Assembly (NCBI GenBank): GCA_045560765.1
Contig: JBJKZD010000004.1
Span: 108,561 to 172,560, forward strand
DNA: 64,000 bases
Direction: 5' to 3'
Source of the DNA: UBA9926 sp913064795
Lineage (GTDB): Bacteria; Pseudomonadota; Gammaproteobacteria; Pseudomonadales; Azotimanducaceae
Each line of letters begins with the position of its first letter. The first letter of the stretch is position 1. This document shows, one piece after another, positions 43,737 through 52,483 of this stretch. Under the pieces are notes generated by a model. It saw nothing but the letters and a program-made list of their open reading frames with translations. It was not told the origin of the DNA and searched no databases. The translations under genes and the position numbers were made by a program.

Positions 43737-44926
43737 GGAGTCGTTTTGTCTTTGAGGCGCAGCGCAAGTCGCTCCGCAGCGAGTTTGAGCGTTTCATCAT
43801 CTTTCGCAAAACAAAAGCGGATTAATCGCTGATTTTTCGGCGGGGTTTTATAAAAAACCGAAATCGGAATCGCCGCGACACCATAGTCTTGGGTCAACGT
43901 GTTCGCGCAGGCTGTGTCCGTGAGACCCGCTAAAGCTGGGATCCTGCTATAGTCTGCTAGCTGAAAGTAAGTCCCTTGGCTTGGAAGAAGCTGAAACCCT
44001 AGGGGGCTCAGTAGCGCATTAAACAAATCTCTTTTCCGCTCATAGAACTTTGACAAATCAGCGATGTGACCCCCGTCGTTAGCAAGAAAGTCAGCAATCG
44101 CCCACTGGCACGGCGTATGGGTGGTAAAGGTCACGAACTGATGGACCTTTCTGAATTCAATCGTGAGATTGGGCGGTGCCACGCAATACGCTACTTTCCA
44201 TCCTGTGGCGTGGAATGTTTTCCCAAAGCTAGAAATCATCAAGGTGCGTCGCCGAAGGGCAGGGATTTCGATCGCACTCACATGGCGATGTCCATCAAAG
44301 ACCATGTGCTCATAGACTTCATCAGACAACACGTAAAAATCGAACCGGTTTGCCAGCGCCGCGATGTGCTCTAGCGTTTCCCGGTTAATGAGACCACCAC
44401 AAGGATTGTGGGGGGAATTAATAATGAGTAACCGGGTTCGACTTGATACGACTTGTTCCAGGGCTGTCTCATCGACTTCAAAATGGGGCCCGGTTAACTG
44501 CAAATGCTTTGCGATTCCACCAGCAAGGGCGACCGCCGGTGCATAGGCATCAAATGCAGGGTCAAAAATGACAACCTCATCACCGGGATGAACCAGGGCT
44601 TGCACGGTGACAAAAATCGCTTCGGTCGCGCCTGAGGTCACAGTTACCTCGGTCTCCGAATCAACGGTCACCTGATAAAAGCGTTCTAATTTTTTTTGGA
44701 TTTGTGTTCTAAGTGCAGCAACACCATGCATCGGAGGATATTGGTGGTGTCCGCCTGATAGGCGTTGGCGGAAGGCCTCGAGCAACCCCTCCGGCGGCTC
44801 AAAATCTGGAAAGCCCTGTGAAAGATTAATGGCACCAAAGTCCTGCGCCATTTTTGACATGACCGTGAAGATCGTAGTGCCAAGCTCGGGTAGCTTTGAT
44901 GAGACACTGGCCTCAGCTTGATTCAT
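43733..44926 (-). CDS. Methionine/glutamine aminotransferase (YbdL-like)
   Basis: A 397-residue class I PLP aminotransferase. The opening LPELGTTIFTVMSKMAQDFGAINLSQGFPDF is typical of the YbdL/kynurenine aminotransferase-like group. The PLP Lys lies in SSFGKTFHATGWK near residue 245, with SDEVYEHM and INSPHNPCGG at earlier contacts. The pair with an omega-amidase matches the glutamine-transaminase/omega-amidase pathway, which regenerates methionine from its ketoacid (KMTB) using glutamine. The stop and start overlap neighbours (14 bases with hemF, four with the omega-amidase). Confidence 0.88.
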   Translation of the reverse strand: MNQAEASVSSKLPELGTTIFTVMSKMAQDFGAINLSQGFPDFEPPEGLLEAFRQRLSGGHHQYPPMHGVAALRTQIQKKLERFYQVTVDSETEVTVTSGATEAIFVTVQALVHPGDEVVIFDPAFDAYAPAVALAGGIAKHLQLTGPHFEVDETALEQVVSSRTRLLIINSPHNPCGGLINRETLEHIAALANRFDFYVLSDEVYEHMVFDGHRHVSAIEIPALRRRTLMISSFGKTFHATGWKVAYCVAPPNLTIEFRKVHQFVTFTTHTPCQWAIADFLANDGGHIADLSKFYERKRDLFNALLSPLGFQLLPSQGTYFQLADYSRIPALAGLTDTACANTLTQDYGVAAIPISVFYKTPPKNQRLIRFCFAKDDETLKLAAERLALRLKDKTTP

Positions 44927-45827
44927 GATTCAACCAATCCCGAGGTTTGAGGAAAAATTCAGTCAGCTCCGCCTCTTTCGAACCCGATTCGGGCTGATAG
45001 TTATATTTCCAGATTGCCCGTGGCGGCATGGATGCGAGAACAGATTCGATTCGTCGTCCACTTTGCAAGCCGTATCGAGTGCCTCGATCGACGGCGAGAT
45101 TAAATTCTGCATAGCGGCCTCGACGATACAGCTGGAATTCTTTTTCCGCGTCCGAGTAGGGCTGCTCGAATCGCTTAGAGATGATTGGCATGTAGGCAGG
45201 CAAAATATGATCGCCAATGCTCTGAACAAGGTCAAAGCTGGCTTGAAACCCACCCTCTGTCCAATCATCAAAAAACAATCCGCCAACGCCGCGTGGCTCT
45301 TGCCGGTGGGGAAGATAAAAGTACTCATCGCACCACGCTTTTAACCGAGGATAGATTTCAGAGCCAAAGGGATCGCAGGCTGATTTTGCAGTTGTGTGCC
45401 AGTGCACAACATCTTCAAGCATTGGGTAGAAGGGCGTTAAATCGAAGCCGCCGCCAAAATACCAGTTTTCATCATCGATCAAAAAGAATCGAAGGTTTGC
45501 GTGAAACGTCGGCACCCAGGGGTTTTGAGGGTGCATAATCATTGAGATTGCCGCCGCCTGAAAACCTTTACCTGCGAGATGCGGATTGCGTTCGCTGGCA
45601 GCGGGCGGCAGTGCGGCGCCAATGCTGTGGGTGAACTGCACAGCGCCCCGTTCAATATGCGCGCCGGCATCGAGCACCCTTGGTCTTGAATGACCGCCAC
45701 CCGGTGTATCTATTTCTTCTCGACTAAAGCTTGATTGACCGTCAAACGTTTCGAGGGTTTGGCAAATCTCGGTTTGCAGGCGCTCAAAATAATCAACAAC
45801 GCGCTGGATATCGGGTGTCTCACTCAT
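44913..45827 (-). CDS. hemF: Oxygen-dependent coproporphyrinogen III oxidase
   Basis: A 304-residue enzyme that decarboxylates coproporphyrinogen III to protoporphyrinogen IX using O2. Signature segments include ISMIMHPQNPWVPTFHANLRFF near residue 95, WYFGGGFDLTPFYP near residue 120 and RGVGGLFFDDW near residue 190, and ends IWKYNYQPESGSKE. It indicates an aerobic lifestyle. ATG 45827 (MSETPDI) is preferred; GTG 45842 is an in-frame alternative. It is the first gene of an operon with the aminotransferase and omega-amidase, a grouping with no obvious metabolic reason. Confidence 0.93.
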   Translation of the reverse strand: MSETPDIQRVVDYFERLQTEICQTLETFDGQSSFSREEIDTPGGGHSRPRVLDAGAHIERGAVQFTHSIGAALPPAASERNPHLAGKGFQAAAISMIMHPQNPWVPTFHANLRFFLIDDENWYFGGGFDLTPFYPMLEDVVHWHTTAKSACDPFGSEIYPRLKAWCDEYFYLPHRQEPRGVGGLFFDDWTEGGFQASFDLVQSIGDHILPAYMPIISKRFEQPYSDAEKEFQLYRRGRYAEFNLAVDRGTRYGLQSGRRIESVLASMPPRAIWKYNYQPESGSKEAELTEFFLKPRDWLNHESS

Positions 45828-46357
45828 AGTGCTAGGGTTCACAGAATTGATAGGGGACGATCACCAATTCTATCAGGATTTTCACGAACTACATCTGCCT
45901 TCTAATATCCATTAAACTATTGCTGACGGTTCGGCAGTAGACAGTGACCTAGGTCGTAAGCAGTAAGTCTGGAGCTTCAAGGTGAATCGCGAGCTCAAAC
46001 CTAAACGGGTAGACGCAAAGAAGCGGGAAGGGCTGTCTAGCGCCTTGACAAGAAATTAAGGGCAATAATGACCCCGGCGTTCGAAACTGGACCAAAATCA
46101 GCGTTAGCACCCACGGGTCACCGAGAAGGCAGGGTGGGCGATACAGCCACCAGTTAGCCAAGGCCTTAAAGCCAGCCCCTGATTGTCAACGAAGGGCAGC
46201 ATAAAAGGATAGGGGTGACACAAAGATAGGCTTAACCCGTAAAGCTTAAGGTTGAACCGTTGCTGAGGCGCCACCGGAGCCAAGGCGGTGAACTTATCGA
46301 CCGAACGCATCAAAGGAGCGGTTCGTCTGCTTCACCCATTAGGCAGGACTCAAGGTT
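45828..46357. other. 530-base intergenic region upstream of hemF and an acyl-CoA dehydrogenase
   Basis: No protein-coding gene is supported. Minus-strand frames of about 70 codons (45949-46161 and 46104-46313) have odd compositions and no ribosome site. The sequence contains several short inverted repeats, for example GGTGG(N9)CCACC near 46133-46151 and a bulged GTC-TGC/GCAGGAC pair around 46326-46349. No match to rnpB, ssrA, 6S or a known riboswitch was recognised. A structured RNA or a degraded gene remains possible. Confidence 0.4.
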
Positions 46358-47977
46358 ATGAAAGCTACATCACATGTTGAATGGATCCGGGGCGTGGTTT
46401 CACAAGCTTTAATCGCTTTGAAAGCACGCTGCTCGGTAGAAGGGCGACTTTCCCCGGATCTCTTGGATCAACACCAGCAGGCAACCTATGATCTCGCACT
46501 GAGCGCTGCGGAGGTCGGATGTGCCGAGGCGTATCTAATCAACGCTTCCACGGGGACATCGCTTACAGAAACAATGGCCAACACCTTCGCGGCCCAGATG
46601 ATTCAGTCGACACTCAATCGATTGGCAGCCTCTCCTCAAGGATTGGGGCTAGTCCGGCCCGTGCTCACGCCTTCAGATGAACTGCTGTCTTTTTTGGAAG
46701 AAGCACTAAGTCCTGAGAACCTCAGCGAGATTGGGGCTGAGTTGAGTGCCGGGAACCCCCAGGACGCCCGGGGCCTGCCCGAAGCGCAGCAGCTCATGGC
46801 CGATAGCTTTTCTCAATTTGCAGACGATGTGGTTGCGCCACTGGCAGAAGCGATTCACCGAGAAGACCAAATCATTCCTGATGCGATTCTCGATGGCTTA
46901 AAAGCCCTAGGGTGTTTTGGATTGTCGGTTCCCGAACAATATGGCGGCCTCTTACCCGATGATCGCGAGGACACGCTCGGTATGATTGTTGTGACTGAAG
47001 AACTCTCTCGGGTTTCACTCGGGGGGGCTGGCTCGCTCATCACTAGACCAGAAATTCTATCTAGAGCCCTGATCGAAGGGGGCACCGAGGAGCAAAAAGC
47101 CCATTGGTTGCCTGGCATTGCCGCAGGGGACACGCTTTGTGCGGTTGCTATTACCGAGCCTGATTATGGTTCCGATGTTGCCTCGACAAAGCTGAAAGCC
47201 ACGATGACCGAGGAGGGCTGGCTCCTTGATGGCGCAAAAACTTGGAGCACCTTTGCGGGTAAGGCAAATGTTTTACTGACGCTTGCGCGAACCAATCCAG
47301 ACCCAAGCTTGGGGCATCGAGGGTTAAGCCTGTTTTTGGTGGAAAAGCCCAGCACCGACGAGGATGCGTTTACGGTGAATCAGCCCGGTGGGGGTCAACT
47401 AACCGGACAATCGATTAGTACCGTAGGCTACAGAGGTATGCACAGCTACCAACTCTTTTTTGACCAGTTCTTAGTGCCCCACAGCCACGTCATTGGTGAA
47501 AGTCAGGGGCTCGGACGAGGGTTTTACTTTACGATGCGAGGCTTTACCGGTGGGCGGATCCAAACTGCGGCCCGAGCCTGTGGCCTAATGCAAGGCGCTT
47601 TTGAGCATGCTCTGCGTTACAGCCGCGACCGCAAGGTGTTCGGTAAAGCGATCGGCGACTACCAATTGTCACAAATTAAAATTGCGAAGATGGCCATGGC
47701 CATTGCTGCTGGTCAGCAATTCACCTACCAGGTGGGACGTTTGATGGATGAAGGGCGGGGCCAAATGGAAGCGAGTCTCGTTAAATTGATCACGTGTAAA
47801 TCTGCGGAATGGGTTACGAGAGAGGCCATGCAACTCCATGGTGGTATGGGGTATGCGGAGGAGACCGCGGTCAGTCGATATTGGTTAGATGCTCGTGTGT
47901 TATCCATTTTTGAGGGAACAGAAGAGACCCTCGCCTTAAAAGTGGTGGGAAGAGCGCTTATTGAGCAGGCGGCCTGA
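46358..47977 (+). CDS. Acyl-CoA dehydrogenase, methylsuccinyl-CoA dehydrogenase-like (Mcd)
   Basis: A 539-residue acyl-CoA dehydrogenase with an extra N-terminal domain of about 150 residues, as in (2S)-methylsuccinyl-CoA dehydrogenase of the ethylmalonyl-CoA pathway. Supporting segments are LGMIVVTEELSRVSLGGAGSLITRPEIL near residue 210, AVAITEPDYGSDVAS near residue 258, and QLHGGMGYAEETAVSRYWLDARVLSIFEGTEE near residue 490, the last containing the catalytic Glu. No other ethylmalonyl-CoA genes (ccr, ecm) are nearby. It could instead serve branched-chain acyl degradation. It is followed by a second acyl-CoA dehydrogenase 40 bases downstream. Confidence 0.8.
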   Translation: MKATSHVEWIRGVVSQALIALKARCSVEGRLSPDLLDQHQQATYDLALSAAEVGCAEAYLINASTGTSLTETMANTFAAQMIQSTLNRLAASPQGLGLVRPVLTPSDELLSFLEEALSPENLSEIGAELSAGNPQDARGLPEAQQLMADSFSQFADDVVAPLAEAIHREDQIIPDAILDGLKALGCFGLSVPEQYGGLLPDDREDTLGMIVVTEELSRVSLGGAGSLITRPEILSRALIEGGTEEQKAHWLPGIAAGDTLCAVAITEPDYGSDVASTKLKATMTEEGWLLDGAKTWSTFAGKANVLLTLARTNPDPSLGHRGLSLFLVEKPSTDEDAFTVNQPGGGQLTGQSISTVGYRGMHSYQLFFDQFLVPHSHVIGESQGLGRGFYFTMRGFTGGRIQTAARACGLMQGAFEHALRYSRDRKVFGKAIGDYQLSQIKIAKMAMAIAAGQQFTYQVGRLMDEGRGQMEASLVKLITCKSAEWVTREAMQLHGGMGYAEETAVSRYWLDARVLSIFEGTEETLALKVVGRALIEQAA

Positions 47978-48016
47978 GGGCCGGTATAATTTCAGAGTTA
48001 AGAAAGGATTAGAGCT

Positions 48017-49228
48017 ATGGACTTAAATTTCAGCGACGAAGATTTTGCGTTTCAACTTGAAGTGAGGAATTGGATCGAAGCCAATTACCCCCAAGAAATG
48101 CGCGAACGAAAACAGCGCAGCCCAGGCGGTGGGCTCTCTAAAGAAGATCACGTTTACTGGCAGCAAGCGCTTGCTAAGAAGGGTTGGGCCGCGCCCGGTT
48201 GGCCTGCGGAACATGGAGGGCCAGAGTTTTCTCCCACGCAGCGTTATCTCTTTGATCTTGAAATGGCAAGCGCGGGTACGCCGGCCATTATTCCGTTTGG
48301 TTTGGGAATGGTTGCCCCCGTTATTATGAAATATGGCACCGAAGCGCAAAAAGAAAAGTATTTGCCCGATATTTTAGCGACCAATGTGTGGTGGTGTCAG
48401 GGTTATTCAGAGCCCGGATCCGGCAGTGATTTGGCATCCCTTCGCACAAAGGCTGTGCGTGAGGGAGACCATTACGTGGTCAATGGCTCTAAAACTTGGA
48501 ATACCATGGGACAACACGCTGACATGATTTTCTGTCTTGTGCGAACCAGCGATGAAGATATTCGACAAATGGGTATTTCCTTCCTATTGATCGATATGCA
48601 CTCGCCCGGGATTGAAGTTCAGCCTATCGTAACCATCGATTGCCCTCCGGAAGGCCATCAAGAAATTAACATGGTGCATTTTACGGACGTCAAGGTGCCC
48701 GTCGAAAACCTGATTGGAGAGGAAGGTAAGGGCTGGACCTATGCAAAATACTTACTCGAATTCGAACGGGGGAATGCCTACTCCCACGGTCTGAAAGCAG
48801 GGCTCGACAGGATCCGGCAGATCTCCCAGGTCGAGCAGGACGGTGAGGCGCCGTTATCAGAATCACCAGACTTTCAGCGTAAAATGGCCGAAACAGAAAT
48901 CGCCATTTCGGCAATGGAATTTACAGAACTGCGTATTCTGAGCTCTTTATCTGCAGGTAAAAATGTTGGGCCGGAATCCTCGTTACTCAAATGTCGTGGC
49001 ACAGAGCTCCAACAAGCGTTGACTGAACTGGCGCTTGAGGCTACCGCAAGTTACGCAATCCCATTCGATAATCCCGGTCCCGTGAAAGGCCTGAATGCTG
49101 AACCGATTGGTCCAGACTATGCCAATACGGCAGCGCCGGACTATTTCAATACCCGAAAAGTTTCAATTTATGCGGGTTCGAACGAGATTCAACGGAACAT
49201 CATGGCTAAGATGGTGCTTGGTCTTTGA
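48017..49228 (+). CDS. Acyl-CoA dehydrogenase
   Basis: A 403-residue flavoprotein. The FAD/substrate region WWCQGYSEPGSGSDLASLRTKA near residue 118 and NGSKTWNTMGQHAD near residue 157 are well conserved, and it ends VSIYAGSNEIQRNIMAKMVLG. It resembles the large subunit of pimeloyl-CoA-type dehydrogenases, but no small subunit adjoins it. It starts 40 bases after the Mcd-like gene and runs directly into the exported split-barrel gene by a TTGA overlap, so three genes are probably co-transcribed. Confidence 0.9.
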   Translation: MDLNFSDEDFAFQLEVRNWIEANYPQEMRERKQRSPGGGLSKEDHVYWQQALAKKGWAAPGWPAEHGGPEFSPTQRYLFDLEMASAGTPAIIPFGLGMVAPVIMKYGTEAQKEKYLPDILATNVWWCQGYSEPGSGSDLASLRTKAVREGDHYVVNGSKTWNTMGQHADMIFCLVRTSDEDIRQMGISFLLIDMHSPGIEVQPIVTIDCPPEGHQEINMVHFTDVKVPVENLIGEEGKGWTYAKYLLEFERGNAYSHGLKAGLDRIRQISQVEQDGEAPLSESPDFQRKMAETEIAISAMEFTELRILSSLSAGKNVGPESSLLKCRGTELQQALTELALEATASYAIPFDNPGPVKGLNAEPIGPDYANTAAPDYFNTRKVSIYAGSNEIQRNIMAKMVLGL

Positions 49229-49746
49229 GGGTTAATCGAAGACGTATCTTAAAAGGTTTAGTTGCGTTACCGCTGATCGGTAGCGCGCTAATCCCAAAGC
49301 ATCAAATCGCTGCTGGGGAGATCACGGGGCCAGCTACGCTGGACCGAAAGATCCAGGAATCACCGCTCATCTATTTGACGCCGCTGGGTCGTGACGGTGC
49401 GTTTAGCCAATGCCAAGCTGAAATTTGGTTTGTTGAGGTGGCGGGTCAGCTGTTGGTGTGTACAAATACCGACAGTTGGCGGGCAAGGGCCATTACTTTA
49501 GAGCGACAACTCACCAAGATTTGGGTGGGGGATGTGGGTGTCTGGAAGAAAGGCTCATCTAAGCACCTGGATCTGCCTAGCTTTGAGGCAGAGGGTGCCC
49601 TGGTTACTGATCAAACGACGATCAATCTCGCGCTAAAGGCCTTTGGCGACAAGTACCCCCTCCAATGGCTGCTTTGGAAAGGCCGTTTTAAGAAAGGGCT
49701 CAAAGACGGTTCTAGGGTGATGTTGGGTTATCAAGCGCTGAGCTAG
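49225..49746 (+). CDS. Tat-exported FMN-binding split-barrel-like protein
   Basis: A 173-residue protein with a clear twin-arginine signal: VNRRRILKGLVALPLIGSAL at residues 3-22, followed by a likely cleavage after AAG. The mature part (SPLIYLTPLGRDGAFSQCQAEIWFVEV, WRARAIT, IWVGDVGVWKKG) resembles the flavin-reductase-like split-barrel superfamily that includes PPOX-type proteins, but the assignment is weak. The only start that keeps the twin-arginine is TTG 49225, overlapping the dehydrogenase stop. Co-expression with acyl-CoA dehydrogenases suggests a redox role in the periplasm. Confidence 0.55.
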   Translation: MRVNRRRILKGLVALPLIGSALIPKHQIAAGEITGPATLDRKIQESPLIYLTPLGRDGAFSQCQAEIWFVEVAGQLLVCTNTDSWRARAITLERQLTKIWVGDVGVWKKGSSKHLDLPSFEAEGALVTDQTTINLALKAFGDKYPLQWLLWKGRFKKGLKDGSRVMLGYQALS

Positions 49747-49920
49747 AAGCCGGCAGCTCTTCTGTTGTAGCAGTCAATTGATCGATGAATTCCCTTTGTA
49801 CGGCACCGTCTAAAATTACCGATGATTTCCTAGCCTATCTAATATTAACAGAATCTAAAACCGCACTCTGGCGAAGATCGATGTCACAACCTGACGTTTC
49901 TCTCTTGCGTTACGCAGAGC

Positions 49921-50652
49921 TCAAGATGCTGCGGTTGCGGATGCATCAGACCCTCTTTGCATACGACGACGTTCACGCGCAAGCCGAAAGGGAATGGTTG
50001 AGTCCGCCGGCAGATCATTTCGCGAAGGGGCGCTAATTTCAGGGAGCGGCGCCTCGGCAAATGCTTTGGCGGCGATGTCGGGCAGCCCTAACATACGGAG
50101 TACGTGGCGGATGGTTTCTACTGTCGCAGCACGGGGCAGGTGTCCCCGCTGAATTTCCAACCCAACGTGCATCGCCATTCCCGTAATCAAGCTTTGTGTG
50201 ATCGCAACATTCTCGGTTTTAAATCGACCACCACGCTGGCCCGCAAGGATATCCTCAAGACATTGGCGACGAGACTGAACGATGATTTGCTCATCCGACA
50301 GTCCAGCATTGATAATAAAACTTCTCCAGGCCTCATTAGTCTGAGCTTGCTCGAAGTAATACTTAAGGGTCACGGAGATCCTCATCGCAGGATCTTTAAG
50401 CTCTTTCCGAGTGCTTGAAAGGTGGGTCTCGAAGATCTCTTGAAAATCATCAATAATCGCTTGAACAATCGCAGGCTTGTTATCGAAGTAGTTGTAGAAG
50501 GACCCGGCAGCTAGACCCGCCGCCGTCGTAATATCCAAAATGGCGACGTCTTCAATGCCTTTCTCGTATATTAGGTCTCGAGTTGCAGTCAGTAATTTTC
50601 TACGGGTACGCTCTCGTTTTGTGAGTTTCTTTGTCTCAGTGGGTAATGGCAC
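49921..50652 (-). CDS. TetR family transcriptional regulator
   Basis: A 243-residue repressor. The N-terminal helix-turn-helix is seen at residues 12-60: TRRKLLTATRDLIYEKGIEDVAILDITTAAGLAAGSFYNYFDNKPAIVQAI. The C-terminal ligand-binding region is longer than usual by about 30 residues and ends in a basic tail (RLARERRRMQRG). It is encoded divergently from the downstream acyl-CoA dehydrogenase (51073), across a 420-base gap with tandem repeats, and lies beside two other acyl-CoA dehydrogenases, so control of acyl-CoA degradation is likely. The ligand is unknown. Confidence 0.88.
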   Translation of the reverse strand: MPLPTETKKLTKRERTRRKLLTATRDLIYEKGIEDVAILDITTAAGLAAGSFYNYFDNKPAIVQAIIDDFQEIFETHLSSTRKELKDPAMRISVTLKYYFEQAQTNEAWRSFIINAGLSDEQIIVQSRRQCLEDILAGQRGGRFKTENVAITQSLITGMAMHVGLEIQRGHLPRAATVETIRHVLRMLGLPDIAAKAFAEAPLPEISAPSRNDLPADSTIPFRLARERRRMQRGSDASATAAS

Positions 50653-51072
50653 AGTGATGTAATTCCTATCTTAGTCAATAATTAAGCGCCGTCATTCGGT
50701 CGCTTCCTAATGTCGCTCTTTATTACCAAAGCTCTTTATTACCAAAGCTTTTTATTACCAAAGTTTTTTGTCCAAGGGCTTCTTAGACCGGTTCTAGTTA
50801 TAGAAACGATCTGTAAAACAAACTTTTAGCCCCAATGATTTTGACCAGGTAACCACTATCTGGATATTGACTAATACTGGACCATATTTGCCCGCATTAA
50901 TTTGAATATCCCATCCGATGTTCAGATCTTACCCCGGGTATGTGAAATTGCATTGGATATAAAATGGAGGCATTCGCTGTTTTCAACGATAAAGAGCCTT
51001 TACACAGGAACAAAAGCTGCCCCATACTTTGGCTGATCTATCGGGCCATAAACCGCAAGACAAGGGAATGCT
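50653..51072. other. 420-base gap between divergent TetR and acyl-CoA dehydrogenase genes
   Basis: No gene is seen. It contains three near-identical 16-bp tandem repeats (50716-50763) and must hold the promoters of both flanking genes. TTGACC and TTGACT (50841 and 50867) are -35-like, but no matching -10 at normal spacing was found. TetR operators are probably here, but none could be assigned. Confidence 0.45.
50716..50763. repeat. Three tandem 16-bp repeats
   Basis: CTCTTTATTACCAAAG is repeated exactly at 50716-50731 and 50732-50747 and, with one change (CTTTTTATTACCAAAG), at 50748-50763. The array lies in the regulatory gap of the TetR gene, 64 bases upstream of its start codon. It is either a regulator binding array or slippage-derived. 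Confidence 0.92.
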
Positions 51073-52239
51073 ATGCAATTTGAGTATACCGATCAGCAAA
51101 AATCGATTCAGACGGCGATCGAAAAAGTCTGTGCAAATTTTGATGACAGCTACTGGCTTGAAAGAGACACAGACGGGGCCTTTCCCGAAGAATTTGTTAA
51201 AGCGATCACCGCTGGGGGATGGCTCGGAATCGCTATGCCAGAAGCTTACGGCGGAGCAGGGTTAGGGATTACCGAGACCGCTATCATGGCGCATACCATT
51301 GCTCGCTCTGGAGCAGGTATGAGCGGCGCTTCGGCGGTGCACCTTAATCTTTTTGGGCCTAACCCCATTGTTGTATTTGGCACAGAGGAACAAAAGTCAC
51401 GTCTATTACCCCCGCTGATTGAAGGTAAGGATCGCGCCTGCTTTGGCGTTACAGAACCCGATGCGGGGCTTAACACGACGCGCCTGGCGACTCGCGCGGT
51501 CCGTGACGGAGATCATTACCGCATCAACGGTCGTAAGCTTTGGACAACCACGGCTCAAACAGCGAACAAAATTTTGATCATTGCCAGAACCAAGGACTTA
51601 GAGGCTTGCAACAAGCCAACCGAAGGCCTGACTCTGTTTTACACCGATCTCAATCGAGACAGTATCGAGGTTCGGCTGATTGACAAGATGGGCAGAAAAG
51701 CCATTGATTCTAATGCACTTTTTATCGACGACCTGATTGTTCCGGTCACCGATCGGATCGGAGAGGAAGGTGACGGCTGGAAGTGTCTGCTTCACGGTCT
51801 GAATCCAGAACGCATTTTGATTGCTACCGAGGCGGTGGGCCTTGGGCAGGCTGCGCTCGGCAAAGCATCGCAATATGCTAGAGAACGGGTTGTCTTCGAT
51901 CGTACGATTGGCAAAAACCAAGGTATTCAACATCCTCTGGCAGAAAACTGGATGGAACTTGAGGCTGCTCAGCTGATGGTCTTTAAAGCGGCGAGTCTTT
52001 ACGATGCGGGTAAACCCTGCGGCGCGGAGGCTAATGCGTCAAAGTATCTTGCAGCTCAGGCAGCTCTCAAAGCGTGTGAGCGAGCGGTGCTAACCCATGG
52101 CGGGATGGGTTACGCCAAGGAGTATCACGTGGAGCGCTACCTGCGGGAAATCATGATTCCTGTCATCGCGCCAATCTCTCAAGAGCTCATTAAATCGTTT
52201 ATTGCTGAGCAGGTTTTGGGCCAGGAGAAGAGTTATTAA
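51073..52239 (+). CDS. Acyl-CoA dehydrogenase
   Basis: A 388-residue enzyme of the acyl-CoA dehydrogenase family. LGIAMPEAYGGAGLGITE near residue 60, CFGVTEPDAGLNTTRLATRAVRDGDHY near residue 120, and LTHGGMGYAKEYHVERYLREI near residue 340 are conserved. The catalytic-loop Glu normally present at IYEGT is not evident at the end (MIPVIAPISQELI), as in members with the base elsewhere. It is divergent from the TetR gene across a 420-base gap and is the most plausible regulatory target. Confidence 0.88.
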   Translation: MQFEYTDQQKSIQTAIEKVCANFDDSYWLERDTDGAFPEEFVKAITAGGWLGIAMPEAYGGAGLGITETAIMAHTIARSGAGMSGASAVHLNLFGPNPIVVFGTEEQKSRLLPPLIEGKDRACFGVTEPDAGLNTTRLATRAVRDGDHYRINGRKLWTTTAQTANKILIIARTKDLEACNKPTEGLTLFYTDLNRDSIEVRLIDKMGRKAIDSNALFIDDLIVPVTDRIGEEGDGWKCLLHGLNPERILIATEAVGLGQAALGKASQYARERVVFDRTIGKNQGIQHPLAENWMELEAAQLMVFKAASLYDAGKPCGAEANASKYLAAQAALKACERAVLTHGGMGYAKEYHVERYLREIMIPVIAPISQELIKSFIAEQVLGQEKSY

Positions 52240-52483
52240 GGCAAAAATCCGTAATGCTTAGTTTGCGGCAGCCTTGTAGATTTACTCAAAAGTTTCTTTA
52301 AATAGAAATCAACCCATTGTTTTATATGATAATTAATAAAAAAATTATTTTTGAGTGATGCCTAACTGCTCGCTCGATATCGACTGGAAACCATCATTGT
52401 AAGACATCAAATTAAGGCATCAAAGCAGACATCAAGCGCACGGTTGGGTTCCTGAGGATCGTTATGCAGAGACCCGGTGGAGG

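Noticed and set aside
46104..46313. A 69-codon minus-strand frame in the hemF upstream gap
   Set aside because: It looks weakly protein-like, but has no ribosome site, no recognised family and an overlapping alternative frame.
45828..46357. RNase P RNA, tmRNA or 6S RNA
   Set aside because: The universally conserved segments of these RNAs were looked for by eye on both strands and are not there.
49785..50036. An 83-codon + strand frame
   Set aside because: It overlaps the 3' end of the TetR gene on the other strand and its text has no family signal.
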